The notes below the pieces were generated by a model. That model saw only the letters and a list, made by a program, of their open reading frames with translations. It had not been told where the DNA came from and did no database searches. Source: Molossus alvarezi (taxonomy: Eukaryota; Chordata; Mammalia; Chiroptera; Molossidae). Taken from it: DNA of 64,000 nucleotides. Below, piece by piece: positions 20,175 through 32,650 of this stretch. The stretch covers positions 682,001-746,000 of the forward strand of contig JBAWUJ010000056.1 in NCBI GenBank assembly GCA_037176705.1, in the 5' to 3' direction. The position numbers were made by a program, and so were the translations under genes. Position 1 is the first letter of the stretch; the number at the start of each line of letters is the position of its first letter.

Positions 20175-23100
20175 CCATATTCATGAGGGTTCCGCTCTTA
20201 TGATCTCACCACCCTGTCCCTCTGTTTGACCCCTCTTAGTGTCCCCTGTCCAGCTTGCCATTCACACTCTATGGAGAGTCCACTGCTTTTGGCTCTGCCT
20301 TTTCCATGGAGGGCCTTTCATCTCACTGGTATGCTCCAACCACAGAAGGCTTTTAGTCACCCATGCCCTGCCTTCTCCTGGTCCCCAGTCAACCTGCCCT
20401 GCCCCTCCATGGAGGGTACTCAGTGCTTTTTTGTTCTGCCCCTCAATGGAGTGTCCTGTCATGCCTTGCTCCCTCTTAGGGTCCTCTGTGCCTCTCCCCT
20501 TCACCCTCTATTTAGAGTCTTCTGTGCCTTCTCCCCTGCCCCCACTAGGGTGGACCACCTCTCCCACCTGCCCTACCCCACAATAAAGGGTCAACTGTTT
20601 CTCAAAACAACCCATACTATGGAGGGTTTTTTGTCCCCATGCTTGACCTACTCTTTGGTTCCCCTGTCCACTTGCGTTGCTCCTTCATGAAGGGTGGTCT
20701 GTACTACTTCTGCACCCTTCATGGAGTGTTTTCTGTCCCCATGTTTTGCCCTCTTTTAGAATCCCCTGTCCCTCCAGCCCATCTATTTTCTATTTCCATC
20801 TATTTTCTAGTCCTGTTTTAGGATCCCCTGCATCCTGCTCTGTTCCCTTTATAGAGGGTCACCTGTCCCTCCTGCCCTACTCTCAATAAAGGTTTGACAG
20901 ACTCCCTTTTTGTCCCTCCCATGAAGGGTCTCTTGTCACTCATGCCTTGCCTAATTTCACATTCCCCTATAGACCTGCCCTGCCCCTCTATGAAGGGTGC
21001 TCTGGTTTCTTTTAGTTCTGCTCCTCCATGAAGTCTCTACTGTGCCCCTGTCCAGAGTTCTCCATACAGGGTGCCCAGTCATTTTTGCCTTGGACTGACT
21101 CTTCATAAAAGATCACATGTCTATGCACCTTATTTTTTTCGAGGGCCTAGTATCTCCCTGCTGGGTCCTCATCATGGAAGGATTTACTGTTCCTCTTACT
21201 CTGCCCCTTTTCAGTGTACCCAGTCAGCCTTGTTATGCCCCCTCTTTGTGCCTTGTCCTCCTAATTTGTTCCCTCCAGCAGGGTGTCCTGTCCCTCCTGC
21301 CTGCTCCTCTCAGGGTACTTTTGAGCTCCCCTCTTCATAAAGATGCTCTGGTCTCCCTGCTTTTTTCTGTTACAATTCCCTGTCCCTCCTTCCCTGCCTG
21401 GTCTATGGAGAGTCTCCTGTGTCTGTCCTGTCCCCTCTGTGGAGGGTTCACTGTCCCTTCTGCCCTGCCTCTTCCATAAAGGTTATTCTGTTGCCTTTCC
21501 TGGCAGCATCACCTAGTTTGTATTGTCCCCCATGTCCTTCCTATACCCAGGTCCTCCTGTCCTCTCCCACAAGACCATGGAGTATGCTGTTTGCTATTTG
21601 TTCTTCCCTCTCCATGGAGTGTTCCCTGCTTTGCCCCTTCATAGGGTCCCCTCTCTGTCCTGCCCTTCCCCTCTATGGAGTGCCTTCTGTCTCTCCTTTC
21701 TGCTCCTGCCTTGGAGGATTTTTTGTTTCACATTCCCTACTTTCTTTTGGGTGTGGTGTTGACCTGTCCTGCTTCCCCATGAAGAGTGATTTGTCATTTA
21801 AAATTTTTTTCTTTATTGATTTTTAGAGAGAGAAAAAGGGAGAGGAAGAGGGAGAGGGAGATAGAAACATTGATGAGAGACAACATTGATTGGCTGCCTC
21901 CTCCATGCCCCCTACTGGGGGTTTGGCCCACAACCTGGGCATGTGCCCTGACTGGGAATCAAACCAGTTAGCTCTTGGTACATAGATCAACGCTCTACCA
22001 CTGAGTCATACCGGTTGGGATAATATGTCATTTTTGTTTTGCTCCTTCCATGGACTGTCCCCTCTCCTTTTTCATGCCCCCTCTGAGGGTTCCCTGTTCT
22101 TTCTGCCCTGCACATGTGTGGAAATTCCCCTTGTGCCTTCTACTCTGTCTCAGTAAGTTGGTCTCTTTTCACCAGCCTTGTCTCCACCTGGAGGGTTTAA
22201 AGTCTCCCTGGCCTGACTCTATTTTGGAAGATATTTTGTATGGAGGATTTTTTGTCCCCATGGTCTTCCTACTCCAAATTTTCTAGTCAACTGGCCTTAT
22301 TCATCTTTGGAGTGTGTCTGTCCCTCTGCTTTTCTCCCTTTAGGGCCCCCTGTCTCCTCTGCCCTCTCTATGGGAAGTACCCTGGCCCTCTTGCCCTGTC
22401 TCCTTTATGGAGGGTTCCCTGTTCCTCATGCCCTCACTCTTCTATGGAGGGTCTTCTGTCTCACTGGACTGCCTTGCCATGGAGAGTCTCTTGTCCCTCA
22501 TGTCCTGCCTAATTCCTGGGTCCCTGTAGAATAGCCCACCACTGCATACATGTGGCTCTGTGTATCCTGATCTTCCTTCTCTAAGGAGTGTCCCCTTTAC
22601 CCCTGTGTTGCCCCCTTTAGCAACCATTGTCCCTCATGTCCTCTCTATAGAGAGTTCTTTGTTCATACAGCCCAAGTGCCCTCATGGAGGGTTTTTGGTC
22701 TCCCTGGCTTGATTCTGCCATGGAGGTATTGTTGTCTCCTATGTCCTGCTTGTTCCCATGTCCACTGTCACCTGTGTGTTCTTCTATGAAGAGTCCCTTG
22801 TGCTTTTTCACCTTCCCCATCTATAGAGGGTCCCCATTTTCTCCTACCCTTTCCCCTCAGTTGAGAGTTTTCTGTCTTTCTACCCAGCCTCTGACATGGT
22901 TTTTAAATATTATTGTACATTATGTGCTGCATTTTTTCAGGTTTTCATTTCCAACTGCCCTGCCCCTTCATGGAGAGTCCCTTTTGCCTTTTGCCCTGCC
23001 ATATTTATGGAGAATTCCTTCTCTCCCCTTTTATGCTTCATCCATGGAGGGTCTTCTCTCTCTCTCCCTGTCCTGCCCCTGCCATGGAGGGTTTTGAGTC

Positions 23101-26100
23101 CCCCTTGCCCTGTGTACTACCAGTCTGCCCTGTCTGCCTTCTCAGCCCCTACTTGGTATCTCCATAAGGGATCCCGCGTCCATGTGGACTTTCCTCCTTT
23201 TCAGGGTCCACTGTCTCCCTGTCCTACCCCCAGCATCGACAGTTTCCAGTCCCACTTGATCTGCCTCTTTACAGGGTTCCCTGTGCTCCTTGTTTTACCC
23301 CCTTCTAGGGCCACTTGCACCCTTTATGAAGTGTGTCCAGTTCTTTCTGCTCTTCACACTTCATGGAGTGTCTCCTTGCCCCATGCCTACCCTATAATGG
23401 CCCATTTCCCACCTGCTCAATGTCTTAATTAAGAGTTAGCTGTCTCTCTTAGTGTTCCCTGCCTTTAAGTGTCTTTTGTCTTCCTGGCCTGGCCTGGTCA
23501 TGGAGGGTTTTGTGTCCCCATGCCCTGCCTACTGCCTGGATTCCCTGTCCACATATTTTGCCTTCCATAGAGGGTGCTTTGTCCTTTTTGTTCTGCCCAA
23601 TCCATGTAGTGTCTTCAGTGCCCTTGCTTTACCCCGTTAAGGTCTCCTGTCCCACCTGCTCACTCTATGGAAAGTGCCCTGCCCTCCTGACTTGTGTCTT
23701 ACATTCAGGGTCTTTATTCTCCCTGACATGCCCTTGCCATGGAGGGTCTCGTCTCCCATGTCCTACCTACTTTCATGGTCTTCTGTAGACCAGCCCTGCC
23801 CCTTCATGGGGTCACCTGTCCCTCCTGCCTCATCCTCAATGTTTGACTATCTACCCAACTTGTCCCTGCCATGGAGGGTCTTGTGTTTCCATGCCTTGCC
23901 TACTCTCTTGATACCTTTCCCCATTCCATGCCCCTCCATGGAGGGTGCTTTGTTTTATTTGGTCTGCTCCCTCCATCGCCTGTCCTCTATCCCCGTTTTG
24001 TCTGCTCTTATGGTTCCCTGTACCTCTTGCCCTGTCTCTTCCATATAGAGACTTCTGTCTCCCTGGTCTACCCCTGCCATAGAGGATATCTTGTCCCCCA
24101 TGTCCTGCCTACCCTCAGGTCCCCAGCCAACCTGCTCTGCCTCTCCATGGAGGGTAATCTGTCCTTTTTGTACTACTGCCTCCATAGAGTGTCCACTGTC
24201 ACCCCACTTTGCCTCCTCTAAGTGTCTCCTGTATCTCCAGCCCAGCCTAAGCATCCTGCCTGGACCCCTCATGGGAGATTTTTGCTCTCCTGGCCTGATC
24301 CTGCCATGGAGAATTGTTGTACCCATGCCACGCCTACTTCTAGGACCCCAGGCAAACTGCCCAGGCCCTCCATGAAGCGTGCTGTGTACTTTCTGTTCAG
24401 CCCTCCATGGTCTGTCCTCTTTCCTCTGCTCTGCTCCCTCTTAGAGTCCCCTGTGCTCCTGCCCTGCCCCTTCTATGGTGGGCCCCCTTCCCCTCCTGCC
24501 CAACACCTCATTAAACTATCAATTGTCTCTGTAGCCTACCCTATTCATGTAGGAGTTTGTGTCCCCATGCCCAGTCTGCACCCTGATTCCCCTGTCCATG
24601 TGCCCTGCCCCTTTATAAAGGGTGCTTTGCTCTCTATGTTCTGTTCCCTCCAAGGATGTGCTCTGTCCCCATGCTTTGCCCCCTCTTAGGGTCCCCTGTC
24701 TCTCTGGCCCTCCCTATGAAAAGTGCCCCATTTTTCCTGCCCTACCTCTTCTATGGAGGGTCCCCTGTTGCTCAAGCCCTAAATATTCCAAAGAGGGTTT
24801 TTGTCTCCCTGACCTGCCTACATGAATGGTCTCTGTAATGCAGCCCTGCCACTCCATAAAAGTTGTTCTGTGAATCTTCTGCCCTCCCTATGGAGTGTCC
24901 CCTGTACCACTGCTTTGCTTCTTTAGTAACCCATCTCTGCTGCCCTGACCCTCTGTGCTGAGTCCCCTGTGCATATTGCCCAGCCCTCATGGAGGTTGAT
25001 TTTTCTCCCTGATCTGATCCTGCCATGGAGGTTTTGTCTCCCATGTTTTACCTACTCCCAGGTCCCTAGTCAACATGCCTTGCTTCTCCATCGAGGATGC
25101 TATGTACTTTCTCTTCTGCCCCCCAAAATTTGTCCCTTTTTTCCTGATATGGTCCCTCCTTGGGGACCCTGTGCCCCCTGCCCTGACACTTTATTGTGGG
25201 TCCCGTTACTTTAGCCTAACCTCTATTAAAGGGTCACATTCCTCCCTAGGCTGGCCCTGCCATGTAGGAATTTTTGTCATCAGACCCTTCTACTCCCAGG
25301 ATATGCTGTACTTGTCACTGGCCCCTCATGGGACCTGCTCTCTTCATGGTGTGTACTCTGTACCCTTGCTTTGCTCTGCTTAGGGTCCCCCATCTCTCTT
25401 GTCCTCTCTATGGATAGTGCCCTGTCCTTCCTGCCCTGACTCCTGCATGGAGGGGCTCTGTTTCCCTGGCCCACTCCCACCATTGAGAGTCTCTTGTCCT
25501 CCTTAACCTGCCAAATCCCATGGTCCCTGTGGAACATCCCAGCCACAGCATAAACATTGCTCTGTGCATCCTTCTGCCCTCTCTGTGGACTGTCTCCTCT
25601 ACCCCTGCTTTGCCATGTCTTTCCTGCCACTTCCCTTTCATGCAGAGTCCCCAGTGCATACAGACTGGCCCCTCATGGAGGGTCTCTATCTCTCAGTCCT
25701 GTCCCTGCCATGGGGTGTTTTGGGTCCCCCTTGCTCTGTCTACAAGCAGTGCACGCTGTCTGCCTGCCCTGCCTTTTCTTGGGATTCTTGGTCCCTCATG
25801 CTTACCCTTTTGAAGGGGGTGGTGCCATTTCTCTAGCCTTGGTTCTTTTATAGGGTATTTCATAACCAAGCAGTGTTTACCCCATGGAATGTCCATTGTC
25901 TCCATGCCGTGCCCCCAACATGGAGGATTCCCTGTCCCTGTGCCCTGCCCCTTTCCAGGGTTCCCTGTGATTCATAATCTGTCCTTTCTATGGCACCTTG
26001 CCCCTGCCTTGCACTCTTTAGGAGTGTGTCATGTTCTTTCTTCCTTTTCTACTTCATGCTGGTTCCCCTTGTCCCCTGCCTTGAGCCTGTAGTGCCCCCT

Positions 26101-27355
26101 TTCCCACCTGCCCCATGCCTCAATAAAGGGTCAACTGACTCCCTAGCCTGCCCTTGCCATGGATGGTTGTATGTCCTCATGCCCTGCCTTCTCCCTGGAT
26201 TTCCTGTCCAGGTGCCATGACTTCCATGGAGGGTGCTCTGTTTCTTTTTGTTCTGCTCCCTCCATTGAGTATCCTTTGTCACCCTGATTTGCTCCCTCTT
26301 AGGGTCCTCTTTCTCTTGCATTCTCTATGGAAGATCCCCTGTCCTTCTTGCCCTGTCTCTTTCAAAGTGGGTCTTCTCCCTGGCCTGTCCCTGACATGGA
26401 GGGTCCGGTGTTCATCATGACCTGCCTACTTTCACGGTCCCCTTACAATAGCCCTGCCACCCCATGGAGGCTTCTATGTCTGTTTGTTCTCACTCCATTA
26501 AATGTCTACTGCCCCCTGCTCAGACTTCTCTACAGAGGGTGCCCAGTCCCTTTTGCTTTGGCTTCTCCATAAAGGATCCCATGTCCATGTGGATTTTGCC
26601 CTGTGGAGGGTCCACAGTCCCCCTGCCATACCTCCAGCATAGAGTTTTATGTCCCCCTTCCTCTGCCCTTTTCCAGGGTTCCCTGTGCTCTTTTTCTACC
26701 CCCTTCTAGGGCCACTTGGATCCTTCAAAGAGTGTGTCCTGTTGTTTCTGTTCTTCTCATTCATGTAGGGTCCCCTAGTCCTGTGCCGTGCTCTTATAGT
26801 GTCCCCCTTCCCACTTGCTCAATGCCTCAATAAAGGGTTAACTGTTTCTCTAGCCTGCCCCTGCCTTTAAGTGTCTTCTGTCTTCCTGTCTTGTCCCAGC
26901 CATGCAGGGTATTGAGTCCCCCTTGCACTGCCTACAAGCAGTGCACACTGACTGCTTGCCCTGTCCCTTCTCGGGGTCCGGGGTCCCCCCTGCATACACT
27001 TCTATAGAGGGGAATGCCATCCCTCCAGCCAAACCTCCATGAGGTTTCCCTTATGGATGGTCCACTGTCTCCCTGCCATGCCCCCAGCATGGAGGGTTTT
27101 CTGTCCTCTTTGCATTGTGCCTTTCCAGGATCCCTAGTGCTTTTCGTTCTTCCCCATTCTGGTGCCTTTATTCCTTTGTCTTGCATTCTTCAAGGGGTCT
27201 TTCCTGTCCCTTCTACCCTTTCCCTTCCAGAAAAAGTCCCAGGGCACAGATCTTCCCTCCTCTTAGTGTCCCCTGTACCTCCAGTCTTGCCCCCTCTATG
27301 AAGAATCCCTGGTGTCTCACACCCTGCCCCTTCATGTCCTATTCCCCTGCACTGC
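20175..27355. repeat. Large pyrimidine-rich minisatellite, domain A
   Basis: More than 7 kb of degenerate units of about 34-36 bp. Each has a tccATGGAGggt or tccATGGAGtgtcc core (NcoI-like CCATGG palindrome), then a CT-rich spacer ending in CCTGCC. Units are arranged in longer blocks: a CCCCATGCCCTGCCTAC unit, then a GTCCACCTGCCCTGCC unit, then a GGAGGGTGCTCTGT unit, then a TTTTTGTTCTGCC unit, then a CCCTCTTAGGGTCCCCTGT unit. This order recurs near 20355, 23510, 24090, 24330, 24560 and 26160. A Ves SINE interrupts at 21800. The plus strand is strongly C+T-rich. Confidence 0.88.
21800..22025 (-). mobile_element. Ves-type SINE inside the minisatellite
   Basis: Minus-strand copy with T-rich end, GA-rich body (AGAGAGAGAAAAAGGG) and tRNA-like head. 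An 8-bp duplication TGTCATTT lies at 21792-21799 and 22026-22033. It dates the array as older than this SINE insertion. Confidence 0.88.
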
Positions 27356-28590
27356 CCAACCATGGACAGTCCTATTTCCCTACCCTCCACCCTACAAAAA
27401 CTGGCCTGTCCCTCTGCCCTACTTCTCCATGGACAGTCCTGTTTCTTCTACCTACCCCTTCTATTAACTGTCCAGTTTCCCTGCCCTGCTTCTCCACAGA
27501 CTGTCCTGTCCCTCTGCCACTCTTCCCCTATGGACTGTCCTGTTTCTTCTTCCTGCTCCTTCTACTGACTGTCCTGTTCTTCCACCCTGATCCCCTCCAT
27601 GGACTGTCCTATCCCTTCTTCCTACCCCCTCCATGGACTGTCCTGTTTTCCTGCCCTGCCCCCTTCATGTATTGTCCTTTTGTTATTTCTGCCCTCTCCA
27701 GGGACTGTCATGTTACTTTATCCTGCCCTTTCAATGGATGGTTCTGTCCTTCTGCCCAGCCCACTCCATGAACAATCCTGTTTTTCCACCCTGCCCTTTT
27801 TATGACAGTTCTGTCCCTATGCCCTGCCCCCTCCATGAAAGTCCTGTCCCTTCTTTCTGCCCCCCCATACACTGTTCTGTTTCCTTGCCTTACCCTCTTC
27901 ATGTACTGTCCTGTCCCTTCTCCTTGCTCTATGGGCTGTCCTGTCCCTTCTACCTGCCCCTTCCATGTACTGTCCAGTTTCTTTGTCCTGCTCCTCCTTC
28001 AACAGTCCTGTCTCTCAGTCCTGCTCCCTCCATGGATGGTCCTCTTCCTCCACAGTACCCCTCCATGGTATGTCCTGTTCCTCCACCATGCCCCCTCCAT
28101 GGATGGTTCTCTCCCTCTGTACGGCCCCCTCCATGGATGGTCTGGTCTGTCCACCTGGCCTCCTCCATAGACTCTTTTGTTCCTTCTCTCTGCCCTTTTT
28201 ACAGGCTGTCCTGTTTCCCAGGCCTGCCCTTCCATGGACCGTCCTGTCTCTTCTCCCTGCCCCATCCATGGACTGTTCTGTCCTTTCTCCATGCCCACTT
28301 CATTGACAGTCCTGTCCCTTCTCCCTGCCCGAACCATTGTTTTTCTGCCCTGCACTTCCGTAGACTGTCCTGTCCTTCTGCCCTGCCCTTTTATGGACTG
28401 TTCTGTTTCTTCTCCCTGTCCTCTCCATATACTGTCCTTTTCTCCTGCCCTTCCCCTCCATAAACTATTCTGTCCCTGTGCCATGCTTAGCCTGGACTGT
28501 CCTGTTATCCTGCTCTGCCCCTCCATGGGTGGCCCTGGTCTTCTGCCCTTCCCCTCCATGGACTGTTCTGTTTTTCTGCCCTGTCCTTTT
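27356..28590. repeat. Minisatellite domain B, regular 34-bp units
   Basis: More homogeneous array with core ATGGACTGTCCTGT and spacer CTTCTNCCTGCCC. Successive ACTGTCC cores between 27364 and 27772 are 33 to 35 bases apart, most at 34. The core differs from domain A (GGACTGTCC against GGAGGGTCC). The array ends abruptly in nonrepetitive sequence near 28590. Confidence 0.9.
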
Positions 28591-29177
28591 AGTCACAGGC
28601 TTCTGTGGGGCATGTGGTCCATTCTCTGGCCTTCACCTCTCCTGCCTCCAAAATGGGTCACAATCTCTGTATCTGAAGTACTTTTCTCATCCTCCTTATC
28701 TGTCCCAATTCCATTTGTGCTCTCAAGGCACATCTCAAATATCATTTCAAATGTCAAATCACAAAGTGATCTTTAGGAATTATAAAACAGATTATGTCAT
28801 TCTTGTGACTGGAGCTCTCATGGTTCTGATACATTTTTAAGCTCCTGGAGGACCCTTTACCTGCCCGCCCTCATTTGCACCTGCCAGCCTGGCTCTTCTG
28901 CCCATGGGCACTTGCTGTGCCATTGGGGTGACTTCCTTGGTTCTCCATGTGGTTGCTCTGACTCAACAGCTAAGTCTGAGTTTACATATGACAGGATTTA
29001 GGGGAGCTCTTTACTGAGTTTGCTGGGGAATCACCCAGAAGTGGCCCACACTTAGCCCTTTGGGTATCCTGTGGCAACAGCTCACAGAGGTGAGACAGAT
29101 CACAATGGCAAAACAGGTCATAGTGGTAACCCAGTGGCCATCTCAGTTTAGCTAGGTGGGCCAAGGTAACCATGTGT
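28591..29177. other. Nonrepetitive stretch after the minisatellite
   Basis: No gene found. The segment around 28670-28760 (CATCTCAAATATCATTT) resembles an old L2 3' end, but only weakly. Confidence 0.35.
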
Positions 29178-29392
29178 TTTGTTTTGTTTTTTAATTCTCA
29201 CCTGAGAATATATTTATTGATTTGAGAGAGATAGAAAACCACTGATGTGAGACAGAAACATTGATTGTCTTTCCTATGTGTCCTGACTGGGGAATAGAAC
29301 CCACAACCTAGATATGTGCCCTGACCAGAAATTAAACCCACAACCTTTTGGTGTATGGGACAGTGTTCTAACAAACTTATCTACCTGTCCAT
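29178..29392 (-). mobile_element. Ves-type SINE, diverged
   Basis: Minus-strand copy: T-rich end with TTCTCACCTGAGAATA, GATTTGAGAGAGATAGAAA body and a degraded tRNA-like head around 29340-29390. More decayed than the copies at 7572 or 21800. Confidence 0.75.
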
Positions 29393-31640
29393 GGGAAGGT
29401 AACCAGGTGTTTCTGAAGGTGGGAAGGGTCAGAAATGCTGAGAAAAGAACAACCCATGTAGCTGACTTTGGGGCTGGATAAAAGGACCCTAAGCCAAGGT
29501 CTGTGGCAGTCCCTGGAAGCTGGGAGTGTCTTTGGCAGGGATATGGAAGGAAACTGTTCCATAGGAGCAGATGCTCCCAGCACCCACGAGCAGGGCATGG
29601 AGAGGGGTGCAGCCCAAAGAATCAACTGGTTTCTGCCCCACAGCACCTGTGATCACACTTTTTGGTGTAAGACACTTCCTTCGAGGTCATTTGTTAGGGC
29701 ACAAAAGAAAACCCATATGGTCCCCGTCCTTCCCTGGTCACATCAGCTGGGTCTGTTTCCACCATGGCCCCTAGTACCTTCTCATATACAGTGTTGTTGT
29801 CACCTGTCTGTCTCCCAGTCCTCTCTACACCTGAACAGTAACCTGTGGAGGCCTTGCCCCTGAGACACAGGCCCAGTTCTGCCACAGAGGAGCAAGGGTC
29901 ACACACTTCACACCATGTTGAAAAAAATGTTTAATAAGTCTGGGAGTAAAGTGCTCTTTTCTGACTTCACAAAATTGTATTTGTGTAATAAAACCAACTC
30001 ATTAACATATAAATATATATTATTTCTTAAACTTTTTTAGGATATCTCAAATAAACTCACAAAATTATTGTATGTATCTATGTCTCAGTGTTTGGTTCAG
30101 GAATGCAGTTGCTGCTTTGTGAGCTGCCTTATGGAGGGAGGGGGTCTGACTGCAGACCAGATTCTCACCAGGATTTGCCTCCTGTCCCTCCCCCGACAGG
30201 CCAGCCCTGTGGCCTTTGGTGGCCAGTTGACCTGTGGTGTTCCTGACATGTTATCTCATGTTCACCTGCCTGGTGATGTTCTGGCAGGGTCAGGGGATTC
30301 TTCCCGGGGCTGTAGCAGCCTGGTTGTCTTAGCCCCTGGAAGTTGTGTTAATTTCTTACTTAGGGATTCAGAATTGCAGACAATGAAAGTTGGGACAGCT
30401 CAGATGCTGTTTGCTCCTGCCTAAAGGTGGGACATGAAGGCTACATTCTCACTGCCCTGCCAGCCCGATAGCAGGGTCTGCCCAGTGGTCATGATGGAAT
30501 GGAACTCTGTGACCACAAAGCACAGGGGGAACACCAGATGGGCCAGAGGGAAAGTGACTTTAGGTGTGTCTGGCACTCCAACCTCACCAACCTCTTGGGT
30601 GAGGCAACCACCAAGGCACAGAAAGAAGGCCAGAGGGTTGCTGTTCTGTAGGCACCTGGGCAGTAGGCACCTGTGGGAAATGCAGATCCCATGTCCCCCC
30701 ACTCACACACCTCTTGAAGACCTCCCTTGGGGGCAGTTATGCACCTGAACTCATTTTACAGCTGGGAAAACTGAGTCCAGGCCCCGGCCTTGCCATGCCC
30801 ACAACAGAGCCTGAGATTCAGGGTTGGTGTAGTCCCCTAAATTCACCACAGGTCAGTGAGCAGCCCTTTCCCCTCAGGTACTGGGCAAGCTGTGGCTTCC
30901 AAGGACTTCAAGCTCCCAGGAAACCATTTACCCCCAAACCCTTGAAGCATACCTGTCCATGCACTGAGGGTGTGGCTGACAGGCACAACTTTTTATTGGC
31001 CACTGGTATACCAGGTGACCAGCCTTACCCTCACAGTGAGCTGATTGGCCAACCTTAGGTATTTGAGCTGGCACTGGCCAATGGACTCTGGGACACCACA
31101 CCTCCTGCTCCATCCTCAGCTTCCAGGTGGCCTCCAGGTAAGGCCACAGGCTCCTGGGCTCAGGGCTCTACCCCAAGCTGTGGTCTCTCCAGCAGTGGTT
31201 CCCTGGGTTCCATGGTGCTTTAGGTAATTAAGTCCTTAAGCTCTTACAGCCAGGTGCAGCATACTTCCTGTTTCAGCTGTCTCTCACTGCTTCCAATGCA
31301 GATGTGTAATGAATACATTCACGCTTGGGCAATAAGCCCATTGGGTGCTTTCAGGGTGAGTTCCAGCTCATCATGCAGACTTATCTATTCACATGCACAC
31401 TGTACATTCAGGCGGCATTCCAGCCCTTATTATGCACACTCGGATAAGTACTTTCAGGGTTGCTTTCCAAACCCACTGTGCAGCCCTTACCTATTCTCAT
31501 GCAGAAACTTTACTTTGTCCACCTGGCCACTCTCCTCATGGAAATTTAGATGCCTCTTGCATCTGGCAGGCTGGCCTAATCCCCCAGCATGGATCAGGTT
31601 TGCAGGCAAAGATCATAATCTGATACTGCCCTTAGCTTTG
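29393..31640. other. About 2.2 kb unassigned sequence
   Basis: Contains only short open frames without recognisable domains. At about 30725-30850 the sequence CATTTTACAGCTGGGAAAAC resembles the conserved core of the MIR SINE. The rest may be unique host DNA. Confidence 0.45.
30725..30850 (+). repeat. Possible MIR SINE
   Basis: The stretch CTCATTTTACAGCTGGGAAA followed by ACTGAGTCCAGG fits the MIR core (cattttacagatgaggaaac tgaggcccag pattern). The boundaries are approximate. Confidence 0.6.
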
Positions 31641-32200
31641 TGAGGTCATCATGGAACCATGGGTAAGAACACAGGCTCCATAACAAGTGTCACTCACACA
31701 AATATACTCACACACAATCACACTCCAGAAGTTCTCTATTCTGGGAGGTGATGAGACTCTTCTTCCACCCCAGTGGCAGGCCAAGAAATATTCCCTATCC
31801 TGAGCAGCATCTATGCTCTTTGGGAAGCAATCAGACTCCCCTTCCATCTCAGCAGTGGGCCCAAGAAAATTCTTTATCCTGAGGGAACAATTTGATCCCC
31901 ACCTAATATCCTAAGAAGATTTCCAGGACAGGAGAAGCTGTGCTGCATCCGGCCCTCTCATTCTCACCTAGATAAACCGGTCACCCAGAACTCACCTGCA
32001 GAGGCTTTTTACCAGATCTCCTTAAAACTTGTGGGGATGTATTGGCATCTCTCGGCTGCTCCTTCAAAAGCTAATTAAGTTATTTGGGGTCCTGGAATAT
32101 CTCAAGTGGTACCCCCCTATGAACCTCCAGGTGTCCAGCAGCCAGACCTTGAGAGGCTGCTCGCCATAGGCATCTAATCACTGATGTCACAAAGCACCAG
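31641..32200 (-). mobile_element. Possible leader/internal part of a third ERV
   Basis: It follows the LTR and primer-binding site at 32.2 kb on the minus strand, so it should be retroviral leader or early gag region. I saw no gag motif and no long open frame. The left end is uncertain. Confidence 0.4.
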
Positions 32201-32202
32201 AT

Positions 32203-32220
32203 CTCTCACTAGGGCCTCCA
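32203..32220 (-). promoter_or_regulatory. Primer-binding site, tRNA-Thr type, diverged
   Basis: Minus strand reads TGGAGGCCCTAGTGAGAG after LTR end and TT spacer. It differs from the ERV-1 site at two positions, so the same Thr-type primer class is likely. Confidence 0.6.
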
Positions 32221-32222
32221 AA

Positions 32223-32650
32223 TATTGTAACATGTCAGCGAGATAACCAGAGACACACAGCAAAATTTGTAAAGGAGCACTTTATTCACCGGTGGGCTGC
32301 GAGGGGCATAGTCTCCCCAAATCAACAGCTCCAAACCTTCTTTGTTGCCCACTTTAAAGGCACAAACTACAAAAAAAAACCTTACATTTTTTGTGTTGCT
32401 TTTGGCACTGTTAAGGGGGGCGGGAAGTGATATAGAAGGGGCAAGAGGAGCTGTTACAGGGGTCCAGGCAACCATTAAGCTTTTCCTCTCATTAATTTCT
32501 CTGAGTTTCCCAAGCCTATCATTAACCCCCTTAACTTCATAGTTTTCTCTGGGTTTCTCAAGGTTCTCATGTTCACATAAAACTGCCAGGGTATGTACGT
32601 GCAGAAACTGATGGTCAGAATGTAGTTACTTCAATTGCTGGTGCTACTGC
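32223..32650 (-). repeat. Gammaretroviral-type LTR with adjacent primer site
   Basis: Ends in GTTACAATA on the minus strand (ERV-1 LTR ends in GTTACAACA). A polyadenylation region with a TTTATT (AATAAA on minus) lies at about 32281. It is similar over some 400 bp to the LTR at 16112. The upstream (U3) boundary was not resolved. Confidence 0.72.

Noticed and set aside
20175..28590. CRISPR-like array
   Set aside because: Units are degenerate and contiguous, without constant repeats and unique spacers, and the genome is mammalian.
20226..28776. Dozens of open frames of 60-276 codons in the CT-rich region as candidate genes
   Set aside because: They occur in several frames and on both strands, follow the repeat period and have no start context or domain. 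They are by-products of stop-poor minisatellite units.
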